Shown piece after piece: positions 52,701 to 59,940 of a stretch of 64,000 nt of DNA (within the stretch, counting starts at the first letter, position 1; the number at the start of each line of letters is the position of its first letter). Under the pieces are notes generated by a model that saw only the letters and a list, made by a program, of their open reading frames with translations, was not told the origin of the DNA and searched no databases. A program made the translations under genes and the position numbers. The DNA comes from Acidaminobacter sp. (GTDB taxonomy: Bacteria; Bacillota_A; Clostridia; Peptostreptococcales; Acidaminobacteraceae), in NCBI GenBank assembly GCA_009881125.1, contig WXFH01000019.1, positions 124,001 to 188,000 of the forward strand. The letters are read 5' to 3'.

Positions 52701-55700
52701 GACCTCGAAGTTTTATGACGAATATAACAGATATAAACCTAACAACGACGACCCTAGAAACATTCCGCTGTTTTTAAATCGTCTCTTAAATCTTGATTAC
52801 GACGATCAGAACTCGTTGTTTGATTTGTTTATCGAAAGTTACGAGAATGCGGTAAACAGAGCAATCGCAAACGGAACATTAGACACCGGCCTTGAGAACT
52901 ATAAAGCAGAGCGTGTTGAATTCATTTACGAAACAACGATATATGAAGATAAAAACACGTCCGCGAAAACGAAATACATTCAACTCAAAGCTTATAAGAA
53001 GTCTTTAATAAGAAGTTATCAAGACGTTACAAAGCATGATAATTTTATTAAGTTTGTGAGATTGAACGAAACCGGAGAAGTAAAAGCTGTTTGGAAATCA
53101 AGCAAGGAAACAGACAGCAAAACCGGAGAAGTAAGACAAAGATATAGATTATTGCCGCCGATGTATGGTGGGAGTGAAAATGTCTATATTGAAGAAACGA
53201 TGAAAGAAAAAACGACAGACATTCCGAAAGATCAGTGGAGAGACGAATGGAAGAAAGCGTCTGACACACAGCCAAAACTTAAAGAAGAAACGTTGCATAT
53301 GTTCAGCGGCACGTTGCTTCCTATATGGGACAAACTTCCCGATAAAAATGCAAGAGTGTTGCGTGTAACAGATGATTCCGGAAACGTTTATCTTGGAAGA
53401 ATATTCCCGACTGATGAAATTGATATAATTCTTTCAAGGTTTGACGTAAAACGAACAAGAGAAAATGCAGATGCCAACAAAATTTACGATCAAGTGTTGA
53501 ACGGTAAAAAGATTGCGCAATTTAACAGAAGGACATACCTCGAAAGACGTAAGGTGTCCGGTGAATATAGAATAGAAATAAAATCACCTGAAGCGTGGTA
53601 CATTCAAAATTCACTATCTAAATTTGGAGCCTTCAAAGAAAAGATCAATTCGGAAGATCGTTTTTTCATACCAACAGACAAAGAAAAAGGCACTAAAGCA
53701 ATTGAAAGCATGATGATTCGTTACGAATTTGAATCGTTCGCAACGAGTATGGAATCCGAAAACGTTCCAGACGCTTTCCAGGGCAAATCACCAGACAAGA
53801 TGGGTATTGTCCCACCTTCAATAGCGAACAGCATCGCGGTTCCAGAAACAGAGAAGTATGAATACTTTGACCCGGACCGGGAAAAAGCGCACAAAGAGAA
53901 CAGACTTCAAAAGAAAAACCTCGGTACGGTCATAAGAGAATTTGCGCAGCACTTCAAAAGAATATCCACCAGGACCTTCAAAGACATTGACGAGCGCGAT
54001 TCATCACTAGCAGAAGCTAGAAAAGAAATACTCGCTTACAAAACGTACAGATCACTCGCGGCAGATGAAGCAGCAAGACACCTCAATTTGTTTGTTCAAG
54101 CTGATTCAAAAGAACTCAGCAAAGAAGAATACAACAGATTTGAGAGATACATTCAGCTTCGCGACTTGATGGAAGATGCAAAGAACAATCTAACGCTTCC
54201 TGGAAGCTGGACAGAAGAAATGGTTGAGTTTGAGTATAATCGTCTGTCTGCATCACTCAATGACAACATCAAAGCAGCAGTAAAGCGCAGGGATGAAGGA
54301 CTTGAACGCATAAAGAACGATTACATTCAGGCTTTGGCAAAAGTAGGATTCAACGTTAAAAAGCGCTTCACAAAGGAAAACTATTTCAGACACCAGGTAC
54401 TTGAATACTACAATGCGAATGAAATGGTTAAAGGTTCCGGTTCAAGAGTCAAGATCAACACGAACAGGGGCAACCTTAAAAAGCGTGAAGGTACAAAACA
54501 TGAGATCAATGAGAACTATCTCGAAGCGGAATATGAAGTATTGTTCAACATGATTTACGACACGAAAGTCGCGCAGATGCTTAATAGAATCAGAAGCAAA
54601 TACGACATTACGAGCAAGCTCAAGAAAGAAGCCAAATCGAGAAACGAATCAATGATCGTTCAAATCGCTGAAGCAGAAATGCAACAAGCATTAGACAAGG
54701 CAAGTCCTGGCGAAAAGATCAAGCTAAAGAGTATCTCAGAGTACACAGAGACAAAGAATCTCACAGGGCTTAGATCAGACACAGCAGAAGCGATGGTCAA
54801 GTTTAGTCAAAGAATCGCTATGAGCATGGGAAGCCTTCAAGGACTTGCTGAAAGATATGTAGAATCCGGTGAAGGTTTATGGTCCGGTGATGGCAGATGG
54901 GATAGAGTTATTGAGACAATCGCGGAAGGCAACACCAAAGATACCCCTCAATTCTTTAACTTCCTGTCAGAGCTTGCATCAGATGATGAATTTGATGGAA
55001 GTCTCGAAGCCAGATCAATCCTAGCTGCAATCGGAAAAAGGGAAGCGTTTATCAAAGATACGTTAGGCTCCAAGTATTACGAATGGAGAAATCGCGTCGA
55101 TGATAGATTAATCCCGGATGATCACAGTACGTTCCAGCCTATTCAGGGTAAGCACATGATGTCAGTCAACACCATTAGTGACCAGATGGCAGAGGTCCTA
55201 ATGAATATCTCTATTGGCGAAACGATAGGCATTGAAAACCTGAATAAAAAGGATTTACAAGTCAAACAGATGCTATCTTTCGCTGGCGACAGAATGACGT
55301 ATATCATCCCTACACCGGTCACAACCACTTTAGAAGATGTTTATTCAAACATGACTAAAGAGATTCAGTTATTCAAACAGTTATGGGGCAAACTTCAAAC
55401 AGGATGGAAACGATGGATACTCACGATCAATCCTAGACAAGTCGTTAAATACAACCTTAGAAACATCAGTGGTGACTTGGACGCACTAATCGGTATAGCA
55501 GGATTCCAACCTTTGAAGTACACAGCCAGAGCATCAAGGGAGATATACGATCAGATTAAATTTGAAGCTTTCACACCTGAATTGAAAGAGTTTTTCGACA
55601 GGGGCGGATTCCAATCTGACATTATCGCTCAGGAAATTATCGACATAAACGAAGTGAAGTTGTTCAAACGGTATAGAAAGCCTACAAAATTCGATACGTT

Positions 55701-57000
55701 GATGAAGCTGCCATCCTCTTATATGGAGTTTACCGGCAATTTAACAAGACACAGGGAAGCAATACTCAGATATGCCGCTTATCTGTACTTCAAAGACGTT
55801 GCAAGTAAGAAAATGGATTACTATTATGCTTCAAAACCAGAAATTATTAAGGGCCTTGAATCAGTAGAAGATAAGGCTTTCCAGTTATCTGATGATGTAA
55901 TGGGCGCTTATGATCAGGTAACAGAACTCGGTCAAGGTCTCAGAAAGTATTTGCTTTTGTTCTATTCCTTCCAGGAAACAAACTTTAAGCGGTACTATCA
56001 AGCTTTGAGAAATGCTAAAGATTACGAAAAACTAAATACAGAAATCGGAAAATCGCTTTCAAAACAAATGCAAATCAAGATGGGTACTAAAGCGCTTGCG
56101 AAACTTGGTTATATCGGACTCAGGATGATGTTCCTAACAGCTATGCTGGACGTATGGAACAAAGTCATTATGAAAGACGAGGACGATGAACTTCCAGAGG
56201 ACGTAAGAACAAGACCGCATATCACTTTAGGCCGCTACAATGATGAAATTCTTTACTTCTCAAAGCTTGGTGCCTTAACTGATCTAATGGATTGGTTTGC
56301 TCTCGATACTCTGCAACAGGACATTGAAGAATTAGGACTCGGAAGAATGACAGCAGCAGAAATGATCAAGACAAGGACGCAAGCACCATTTAATAAGCTG
56401 ATTGGTATGATCTCACCATTTATTAAATCTCCGTTTGAACTCATGTATGGCAGCTCGCTTTACCCGGACCCTTCAACACCTACCAGGATTAGAGACAAAG
56501 GACAGTACCTCGCATCGTCTCTAGGACTTAGAGAGGAATATGACCGGATTAAGGGCCTTCCGGTGAGCAAGTCGTATATGGAGAGTTTCATTAAGGCATT
56601 CATCTACACAACGGACCCTGGACAATCCGCCTATTACAAAACGCTTGATCTCAAGAGTAAATTTGAGACAGTAGTACAGAAAAAAGCACCATCCACAGGT
56701 TTCTCGGATAGCGCCACATCAAAAGCTCTCTATTATATGAAGTTATCGCTTAAATATGGCGACGAGAAAAATGCGCTTAAATTCCTTGAACAATACTACG
56801 AAAATGGTGGTACTGACAAAGGGCTTAAACTATCACTCAATTGGCTCGATCCGTTTTATGGGCTTGACGAGGATGAACAAGTATTATTTGAAGCTTGGTT
56901 GACACCTCAAGAGCTAGAAACCATAAAGCGCGGGAAGGATTGGTATTTGAGCATTCAGTCAGAGGAATTTGAGAAAAAGAACCTCAAAGGAGTTAAATAA
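46780..57000 (+). CDS. Giant polyvalent phage protein: pore-like region, N6-adenine methylase, Strawberry-notch helicase, C-terminal LPD-type domains
   Basis: About 3,406 residues from TTG 46780 (AGGGGTGG); GTG 46771 is an alternative. Order: basic N-terminus with two NWNEYVK-like repeats; Gly/Ala-rich hydrophobic stretch (about 218-260) that could span a membrane; disordered linkers; adenine methylase with FSTPPSIAYVANYA, EPSAG (965-969) and NPPF (1029-1032); Gly/Ser/Asn-rich linker (about 1148-1272); SF2 helicase of Strawberry-notch type with GDGTGVGKG (1370-1378), DEAH (1482-1485), and QGFGRTHRS (1878-1886); then long helical parts and a C-terminal domain with NPRQVVKYNLRN (about 2885). 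Such polyvalent proteins are thought to enter the cell with phage DNA and protect it from restriction. The stop lies 23 bp before attR. Confidence 0.9.
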   Translation: MAKYKNWNEYVKSTQVKKRKEEQSNTRKGMTDAKTWDEYVDRNKMTGFKKEVKWEPREEEEKNQILAELQDRPVNKMERRTQGNTNERAKGNNVQSVDRKNYRQDPNFNGMNDEESERYEILKTLDHEKAQKYVNELAPVIAKRKAEGNYVTTNIAAGARQTGEGIQKLGREVVEDFFENKRDLTDEEMARTEAQDVYRNRLNEINQGRGKLGKFGADVLQGVGQALPGMVAATVSGPLGLATFAAGAAGNYLDEAEKAGATKGQKWAYGLTMGGVEAALEKSLGMFGFDVDGAIMPLIRQGLKKNLGTLAKHFAKNAAGEGTEEFAAEIIGALMQKATYDPDRKLDGQLLKDAGYSALVGATSGAGMYMGQMPGNAAAMKYGPQYLQEEFPKSVVAAMSLPETYESNKIVSEMIETSSDISIGELEKLNKLIEKDMKKFNEEIKSGKFDAEIFKETMRENNEIKNEPDNTLFSEAQENEVKESNEVSDEVKQTAEQPQESALDTAELKQRDEILKKMYPGLNKDNKYTGKIEGKAKTEGVFQHKDGRVVKIVKDDGEKVEYVLRKPDGTWEDSPLRAYKESFNQNYKPSSEESVIQTPQQAQQRDLEQPTLESQQGVKAEIEDAQSGALAQENNIWNEIDEIESRMKEIKEIVNTKYNGDPEQMPDAMSRENTFNALRLEVLRRRAKNEGIERPSKPEAVQETKEPVKTQAEQSASKVEKPAQTETKKSEDNEIAQKTEKVISESKTFTPLTQSTNSKTGDTIYEFELKERIEKEQWSEINGMVKRLKGGYWKNKFYFRTDNLDEATEKYNQIIAKFDKTEPVQTVKNEVIEDNQGIQETKEKTYKDQTKELSEMLIKRFESGVQISNKELFEIANVAFGGTQGEGKYNVKDAYDSLELAVNKYILDMQEIITLTKMQDILELLPTQSNRTEEQEQFQQFSTPPSIAYVANYAANIDSSDVMLEPSAGIGGLAVFAKKNGAKVYANEFSERRLEVLKNMPFDGFFNENAEQLDNILPDYVKPSVVVMNPPFSATAGRLNKNSTKYAKMHIEQALARLEEGGRLVAIVGRGMAHDSTTFRDWWTNVIGGKYNIRANIGIDGNNYKKYGTTFDIQIVVIDKNGPTQNDVMTGFVEDISELPIMLEGIRNDRKRIEQQTSVKNVAGNNEGVKNQSRPEPSGNTSSSGMEPGQPGSTVRQGQSELQNASGEVVSNSSGENVDVRNDDGGRKPRGTRKGNVPGDQIGEKTGTENVGADGYSVQQFDGKSAIEIDVKTDEESREGNENIGDDAIYSNYIPKKLKIKGAKPHITPLVESAAMAAVEPPTPTYSPMLNNKIIEDGILSLPQLENVVYSGQAHEKILPNGERQGYLIGDGTGVGKGRQIAGIIMDNYNRGRKKAVWMTVRDNLYEDAIRDWTALGGEEKQIIHHAKVKVGQPIKQSEGILFSTYTKIRSKNKLEDMNEKERLKQIVNWLGKDFDGVIAFDEAHTMGNALEIKKKRGTSKPSATALSALQLKKALPKARVLYVTATAATDITQFAYATRLGLWGEGTAFTDVRDFVSRIDAGGLAALELVARDMKSMGLYLARNLSFDGVEYDTLTHDLSDMQRMIYSKATEAWQIVLQNIDAALEMTGAKNNGKAKKNALGAFWGANQRFFNQVMTSMSVPSLIEDIHKELDSGNVAVIQLVNTNEAAMERSLSEAEDKDIDLEDLDMSPTQILVEYLKKSFPIQQHEDYIDENGNKQQRLVKDSEGNIVINREAARKRDELIAEVEMMKMPDGAIDMIIDEFGPEIVSEITGRKRRLVYQTNAQTGKKERVEEKRSKLSIDKEVDQFQNGEKKILIFSDAGGTGKSYHADKNAKNQSKRIHYLLQAGWNAIGATQGFGRTHRSNQVVAPTLRLVTTDLKGQKRFVSTIARRLNQLGAITKGQRQTGAGIFSEKDNLEGPLASDVLSNFYEALATNRLPGIDGRDIISKMGLTSKFYDEYNRYKPNNDDPRNIPLFLNRLLNLDYDDQNSLFDLFIESYENAVNRAIANGTLDTGLENYKAERVEFIYETTIYEDKNTSAKTKYIQLKAYKKSLIRSYQDVTKHDNFIKFVRLNETGEVKAVWKSSKETDSKTGEVRQRYRLLPPMYGGSENVYIEETMKEKTTDIPKDQWRDEWKKASDTQPKLKEETLHMFSGTLLPIWDKLPDKNARVLRVTDDSGNVYLGRIFPTDEIDIILSRFDVKRTRENADANKIYDQVLNGKKIAQFNRRTYLERRKVSGEYRIEIKSPEAWYIQNSLSKFGAFKEKINSEDRFFIPTDKEKGTKAIESMMIRYEFESFATSMESENVPDAFQGKSPDKMGIVPPSIANSIAVPETEKYEYFDPDREKAHKENRLQKKNLGTVIREFAQHFKRISTRTFKDIDERDSSLAEARKEILAYKTYRSLAADEAARHLNLFVQADSKELSKEEYNRFERYIQLRDLMEDAKNNLTLPGSWTEEMVEFEYNRLSASLNDNIKAAVKRRDEGLERIKNDYIQALAKVGFNVKKRFTKENYFRHQVLEYYNANEMVKGSGSRVKINTNRGNLKKREGTKHEINENYLEAEYEVLFNMIYDTKVAQMLNRIRSKYDITSKLKKEAKSRNESMIVQIAEAEMQQALDKASPGEKIKLKSISEYTETKNLTGLRSDTAEAMVKFSQRIAMSMGSLQGLAERYVESGEGLWSGDGRWDRVIETIAEGNTKDTPQFFNFLSELASDDEFDGSLEARSILAAIGKREAFIKDTLGSKYYEWRNRVDDRLIPDDHSTFQPIQGKHMMSVNTISDQMAEVLMNISIGETIGIENLNKKDLQVKQMLSFAGDRMTYIIPTPVTTTLEDVYSNMTKEIQLFKQLWGKLQTGWKRWILTINPRQVVKYNLRNISGDLDALIGIAGFQPLKYTARASREIYDQIKFEAFTPELKEFFDRGGFQSDIIAQEIIDINEVKLFKRYRKPTKFDTLMKLPSSYMEFTGNLTRHREAILRYAAYLYFKDVASKKMDYYYASKPEIIKGLESVEDKAFQLSDDVMGAYDQVTELGQGLRKYLLLFYSFQETNFKRYYQALRNAKDYEKLNTEIGKSLSKQMQIKMGTKALAKLGYIGLRMMFLTAMLDVWNKVIMKDEDDELPEDVRTRPHITLGRYNDEILYFSKLGALTDLMDWFALDTLQQDIEELGLGRMTAAEMIKTRTQAPFNKLIGMISPFIKSPFELMYGSSLYPDPSTPTRIRDKGQYLASSLGLREEYDRIKGLPVSKSYMESFIKAFIYTTDPGQSAYYKTLDLKSKFETVVQKKAPSTGFSDSATSKALYYMKLSLKYGDEKNALKFLEQYYENGGTDKGLKLSLNWLDPFYGLDEDEQVLFEAWLTPQELETIKRGKDWYLSIQSEEFEKKNLKGVK
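50222..50593 (+). CDS. Candidate overprinted gene inside the giant protein gene
   Basis: A 123-residue open frame in a second forward frame. It starts at ATG 50222 with a perfect GGAGGGG site seven bases upstream, and encodes a well-composed helical protein (ELNNKLLSKMLLETMKELK, LQALEWSLDNQGVPSDRD, LLEKLYLIPPERMWMFVTT). In the same stretch the main frame is a low-complexity Gly/Ser/Asn linker (residues 1148-1272). Other forward-strand alternative frames in this 10-kb gene are about half that length. Existence as a protein is not shown. Confidence 0.4.
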   Translation: MTEKELNNKLLSKMLLETMKELKIKVDPSLPVILQALEWSLDNQGVPSDRDSQNFRTLLEKLYLIPPERMWMFVTTTEEGNQEEQEKEMYLEIKSEKKPEQRMWALMDIAFSNLMERVLSKLM

Positions 57001-57004
57001 AACT

Positions 57005-57014
57005 AACGTGGATT
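57005..57014 (+). repeat. Right-arm copy of the AACGTGGATT element next to attR
   Basis: Lies 9 bp left of the attR core. The inverse copy AATCCACGTT is at 14381-14390, 4 bp right of the attL core. In the excised circle the two copies would face each other across the core. Confidence 0.75.
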
Positions 57015-57023
57015 GAAAGTGCT

Positions 57024-57040
57024 TCCCTCCGGGCGCACCA
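57024..57040 (+). repeat. attR: attR core (17-bp direct repeat)
   Basis: Identical to the tRNA-Arg 3' end at 14360-14376. Right boundary of the prophage. Confidence 0.92.
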
Positions 57041-57051
57041 GAAAGCATTGA

Positions 57052-57091
57052 AAATGCTGGATTCTCTTAATGAGGATCCAGCATTTTTTTA
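57052..57091 (+). terminator. Displaced terminator of the host tRNA operon
   Basis: AATGCTGGAT / ATCCAGCATT stem (57053-57062, 57076-57085) with a T-run. It lies 12 bp after attR; before integration it would have ended the tRNA transcript. Confidence 0.88.
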
Positions 57092-57130
57092 TTTTCAATC
57101 AAGGTTTCTTCCTCAATTTTAATGACGACA

Positions 57131-57160
57131 TTGTCATGTGACATTCTAAGAAGTTATAAT
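57131..57160 (+). promoter_or_regulatory. Promoter of the nitroreductase-family gene
   Basis: TTGTCA (57131-57136) and TATAAT (57155-57160), 18-bp spacer. Confidence 0.75.
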
Positions 57161-57204
57161 AGAGTCAAGATAATTTGAAATGCAATTCGAAAGGGGAAAA
57201 TCTT

Positions 57205-57804
57205 GTGCTGACCAATGAAACCATCCAATCCATTCTGACCCGTAGGAGCATTAAGATCTATAAAGAGGATCAGGTTCCGGAAGAAGAACTCCTGACCATC
57301 CTGGAAGCCGCCAAATTCGCGCCTAACGGGATGGGGCTTCAGGAGTGGCGCTTCACTGCGGTTCAGAATAAAGACGCACTGAGAGCTCTAAACGAAGCGG
57401 CAAAGCAGGTCTTGTTGAATCTGCCCGAGGATGATTCTGTGCCGAAACCGTTAAAAAATCAAGCAAAGCATTATAAGGATATACCTGACTTCAATTTTTT
57501 CTATAACGCGCCAACACTTGTGATAGTGACAAGTTCCAAAGACCCGGCGATATCCTCTCCGGCGGCAGATTGTGCTGCAGCGCTTGAAAACATATTCGTA
57601 GCGGCGCATTCCCTGGGTGTATCCTCTTGCTGGATCAACCTGCTGACGAGGATGAGTGATTTTCCTGAAATCAGAAACCTGTTTACAAAATGGGGGATTC
57701 CGGAGAATGAGCGCTGCTATGGCTCTGCGGCTCTTGGATATAATGGCGGTCCTGAGAAAAAAGCCGCACCAAGACGTGAGGGGACAGTGACCCTCGTAAA
57801 ATAG
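57205..57804 (+). CDS. Nitroreductase-family flavoprotein
   Basis: 199 residues from GTG 57205, eight bases after AAGGGG; the TTG at 57175 would overlap that site. SILTRRSIKIYKEDQVPEEELLTILEAAKFAPNGMGLQEWRF is the FMN-binding N-terminal signature (shortened: RRSIKIYKEDQVPEE), and SLGVSSCWINL the central motif. It should reduce nitro compounds, quinones or similar acceptors with NAD(P)H. Physiological substrate unknown. Confidence 0.9.
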   Translation: MLTNETIQSILTRRSIKIYKEDQVPEEELLTILEAAKFAPNGMGLQEWRFTAVQNKDALRALNEAAKQVLLNLPEDDSVPKPLKNQAKHYKDIPDFNFFYNAPTLVIVTSSKDPAISSPAADCAAALENIFVAAHSLGVSSCWINLLTRMSDFPEIRNLFTKWGIPENERCYGSAALGYNGGPEKKAAPRREGTVTLVK

Positions 57805-57821
57805 AGACACGAAATAGACAT

Positions 57822-57858
57822 AAAAAAACCGTATGCGCAAAGTCTCATACGGTTTTTT
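57822..57858 (+). terminator. Terminator after the nitroreductase-family gene
   Basis: AACCGTATG / CATACGGTT stem with flanking A- and T-runs; can work in both directions. Confidence 0.88.
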
Positions 57859-58091
57859 AACCAGGGTTAAGCTTTCCTCTTGTTCTATGCGTGATTTGAA
57901 GCGTTGAAAACAAATCACTAATAAAATGGAAAGAATTGAATAATGTCAAAGGTCTGGTAAAATGGTAAGGAAAAGGCTGATGCTCTGTTGAATAAATAAA
58001 CACGCTCATCTGTGACTTCAGTCGTGGGTGATTCGATTTTTTAGCTTCAGAATCTTCAATCAAGTTATGACTGAAAAGGAGGGGCTTCAAC

Positions 58092-59030
58092 TTGGAAAAC
58101 CTGATCTTGTCATTAAACGTCGTCATGCCCCTATTCCTGGCAATGGCCACCGGTTATCTCATGAAACAGCTAAAAGTTGTAGACGACCGTACTTTGGCGG
58201 TCATGAATGGCGTCTGTTTCAGATTGTTTTTGCCTACCCTGCTATTTTACAATATTTATAGTACAGACCTCAAAGCAGTGCTCAACATTCCGTTGATGGT
58301 CTATGCCCTAGGGACCTTGGCAGCCGCTCTGGGCGTGCTGTTTATCCTGATCCCCATCCTGGAAAAGGACAATCGCAGACGTGGTGTTCTCATACAAGGC
58401 ATTTTTCGCGGCAATTTTGTACTGTTTGGCATTCCTGTGGCACAGGCTTTGGCGCCGCCCAATCAGGTCGGTGTCGCTGCGTTGATTATTGCTATCACAG
58501 TCCCGCTTAATAATGCCATTTCCGTTGTCATTCTGGAAATTTTTAGAGGTGGACGTGTTGATGCGCCTCGAATTGCGCGAGGCGTGATCACGAACCCTAA
58601 TATTATTGGATCAGCCTTTGGTCTTCTTCTCCTCGTCTTGGGTCTGCGCCTTCCCTATCCCCTGGAAAAAACCGCCCTTGATTTTTCCCGCGTGGCGACA
58701 CCTCTTGCGCTGTTCCTCCTTGGAGGAACCATGTCCTTTCGATCCGTCAAAGGTGCTCTTCGTCCTCTGCTGATTGGTACAATAGGAAAACTGATTGTTT
58801 TGCCGATGGTCTTTATTCCCATCTCCATAGCCGCAGGCTACCGTGGTATTGAACTAATCACCCTGATGGTGCTTTACGGTGCTCCGGCCGCTGTCGCATC
58901 CTTCACCATGGCACAGCAAATGGAGGCAGACGGAGAATTGGCTGCCCAATTAATTGTCTTTGGTTCAGCCTTTTCGGTTCTGACCATGTTTGTGATGATC
59001 TTCATTCTGAAGCAATTAGCTTATATTTGA
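58092..59030 (+). CDS. AEC (auxin efflux carrier)-type permease
   Basis: 312 residues from TTG 58092 after AGGAGGGG, with about ten membrane segments. NLILSLNVVMPLFLAMATGY at the N-terminus, GNFVLFGIPVAQAL and the C-terminal MVLYGAPAAVASFTMAQQM are AEC family motifs. In bacteria such proteins carry malate, other organic acids or export products; the substrate cannot be told. Its last 29 bases overlap the convergent NRDE gene. The 230 bases upstream contain no clear gene or promoter. Confidence 0.9.
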   Translation: MENLILSLNVVMPLFLAMATGYLMKQLKVVDDRTLAVMNGVCFRLFLPTLLFYNIYSTDLKAVLNIPLMVYALGTLAAALGVLFILIPILEKDNRRRGVLIQGIFRGNFVLFGIPVAQALAPPNQVGVAALIIAITVPLNNAISVVILEIFRGGRVDAPRIARGVITNPNIIGSAFGLLLLVLGLRLPYPLEKTALDFSRVATPLALFLLGGTMSFRSVKGALRPLLIGTIGKLIVLPMVFIPISIAAGYRGIELITLMVLYGAPAAVASFTMAQQMEADGELAAQLIVFGSAFSVLTMFVMIFILKQLAYI

Positions 59031-59790
59031 GCGTGGTTGAACGCCAGTTGGTATTGCCGGCAGCATCGTGCAGCAAGCTTTGCTCAAAGAGTGTAACGAA
59101 GCCTTTTCGGTCGATCATGAAGATCGTATGGGCGCGTGTGCCATAAGTGCCGGCATCGATAAATATTGATGACAGCTTTCGTTCCAGATCCAGGTCGAGG
59201 CCTGTCGAGGGTAAGTCTTGATCTGTTGCCATCTGACTGTCCTTAAGAAGTGGCAAAAACATCTCTGGATCAAGTTGAGCCGGGGTCTTTGAGAGCAATT
59301 CTTCAAATATGGCTTTGCCACGGAGCAGTTTTGGCCAAGGCGTGTCCAGGAATGCGTTGGACAATCCATACAGGCCAGGTGAAAGTTCGGTTATTTGTTT
59401 GCGGACATTGTCAAAGTGATAAAGTCCATGTCCGTCTTGAAGGATGAGGTTAAACGGATTGAAATCCGATGCCTCCTTCAGAACTTTGTTAAGATAGATT
59501 GGCGCGGTATCCGACCGGTTGAGGAAGCGGGGGATCAGAACGCCTCTGGACTGCGCGGCATCTTTATGAAGAGAAAAGTCCCTGTGGTTGGTTAAAAGCC
59601 CGAAACGTCCGTATTGATCAGAAGCAAACCATGTGCCTTGGTCTTTAAGATCTCTGCCGCCGGCTATGCCTGGCTGATCTGGCCAAAAAGCGGCAGCTGC
59701 AGTAGGTCGTAAAAAAAACTCATCGCGGTTTGCTGCTATAACGACGGGGTATTCAGGGTGAAAGTGATAAGCAATCCAGGCAATACACAT
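59002..59790 (-). CDS. NRDE/TANGO2 family protein
   Basis: 262 residues from ATG 59790 after AAGGAGA; the frame extends upstream without a ribosome site. MCIAWIAYHFHPEYPVVIAANRDE carries the N-terminal Cys and the NRDE motif in shortened form VVIAANRDEFF, and later GRFGLLTNHRD and GTRAHTIFMID are family hallmarks. The fold resembles Ntn hydrolases with Cys2 as possible nucleophile. In eukaryotes TANGO2 is linked to lipid/haem handling; the bacterial role is not settled. Confidence 0.9.
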   Translation of the reverse strand: MCIAWIAYHFHPEYPVVIAANRDEFFLRPTAAAAFWPDQPGIAGGRDLKDQGTWFASDQYGRFGLLTNHRDFSLHKDAAQSRGVLIPRFLNRSDTAPIYLNKVLKEASDFNPFNLILQDGHGLYHFDNVRKQITELSPGLYGLSNAFLDTPWPKLLRGKAIFEELLSKTPAQLDPEMFLPLLKDSQMATDQDLPSTGLDLDLERKLSSIFIDAGTYGTRAHTIFMIDRKGFVTLFEQSLLHDAAGNTNWRSTTLKYKLIASE

Positions 59791-59940
59791 AAGCATTCTC
59801 CTTGTGGTGGATTCAACTGATGGAATAATACCCAATTCAATGATGGGATCACTTGATTTGTATCATATTGTTTCTTTTGAACCGTTCAAACGCGAGAAAT
59901 TCAACAACTTTATAATCTGAATCCGGAAGGGATGAGCATA

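Larger units (their letters stand above)
14360..57040. mobile_element. Podovirus-like prophage inserted in tRNA-Arg
   Basis: A 42.7-kb element bounded by a 17-bp direct repeat of the tRNA-Arg 3' end. It has a serine integrase, a repressor, early recombination/replication genes, packaging and head genes, short-tail and lysis genes and a giant polyvalent protein, in the order expected for a temperate phage. Base composition is more AT-rich than the flanks. No portal-to-tail region with tape measure, tail tube or sheath is seen, so a short-tailed particle is inferred. The terminase large subunit has an internal stop, so inducibility is doubtful. Confidence 0.95.

Noticed and set aside
14381..57014. 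AACGTGGATTGA copies as CRISPR repeat remnants
   Set aside because: The motif resembles the end of some type I repeats (GTGGATTGAA), but copies are thousands of bases apart without spacer-sized periodicity or cas genes.
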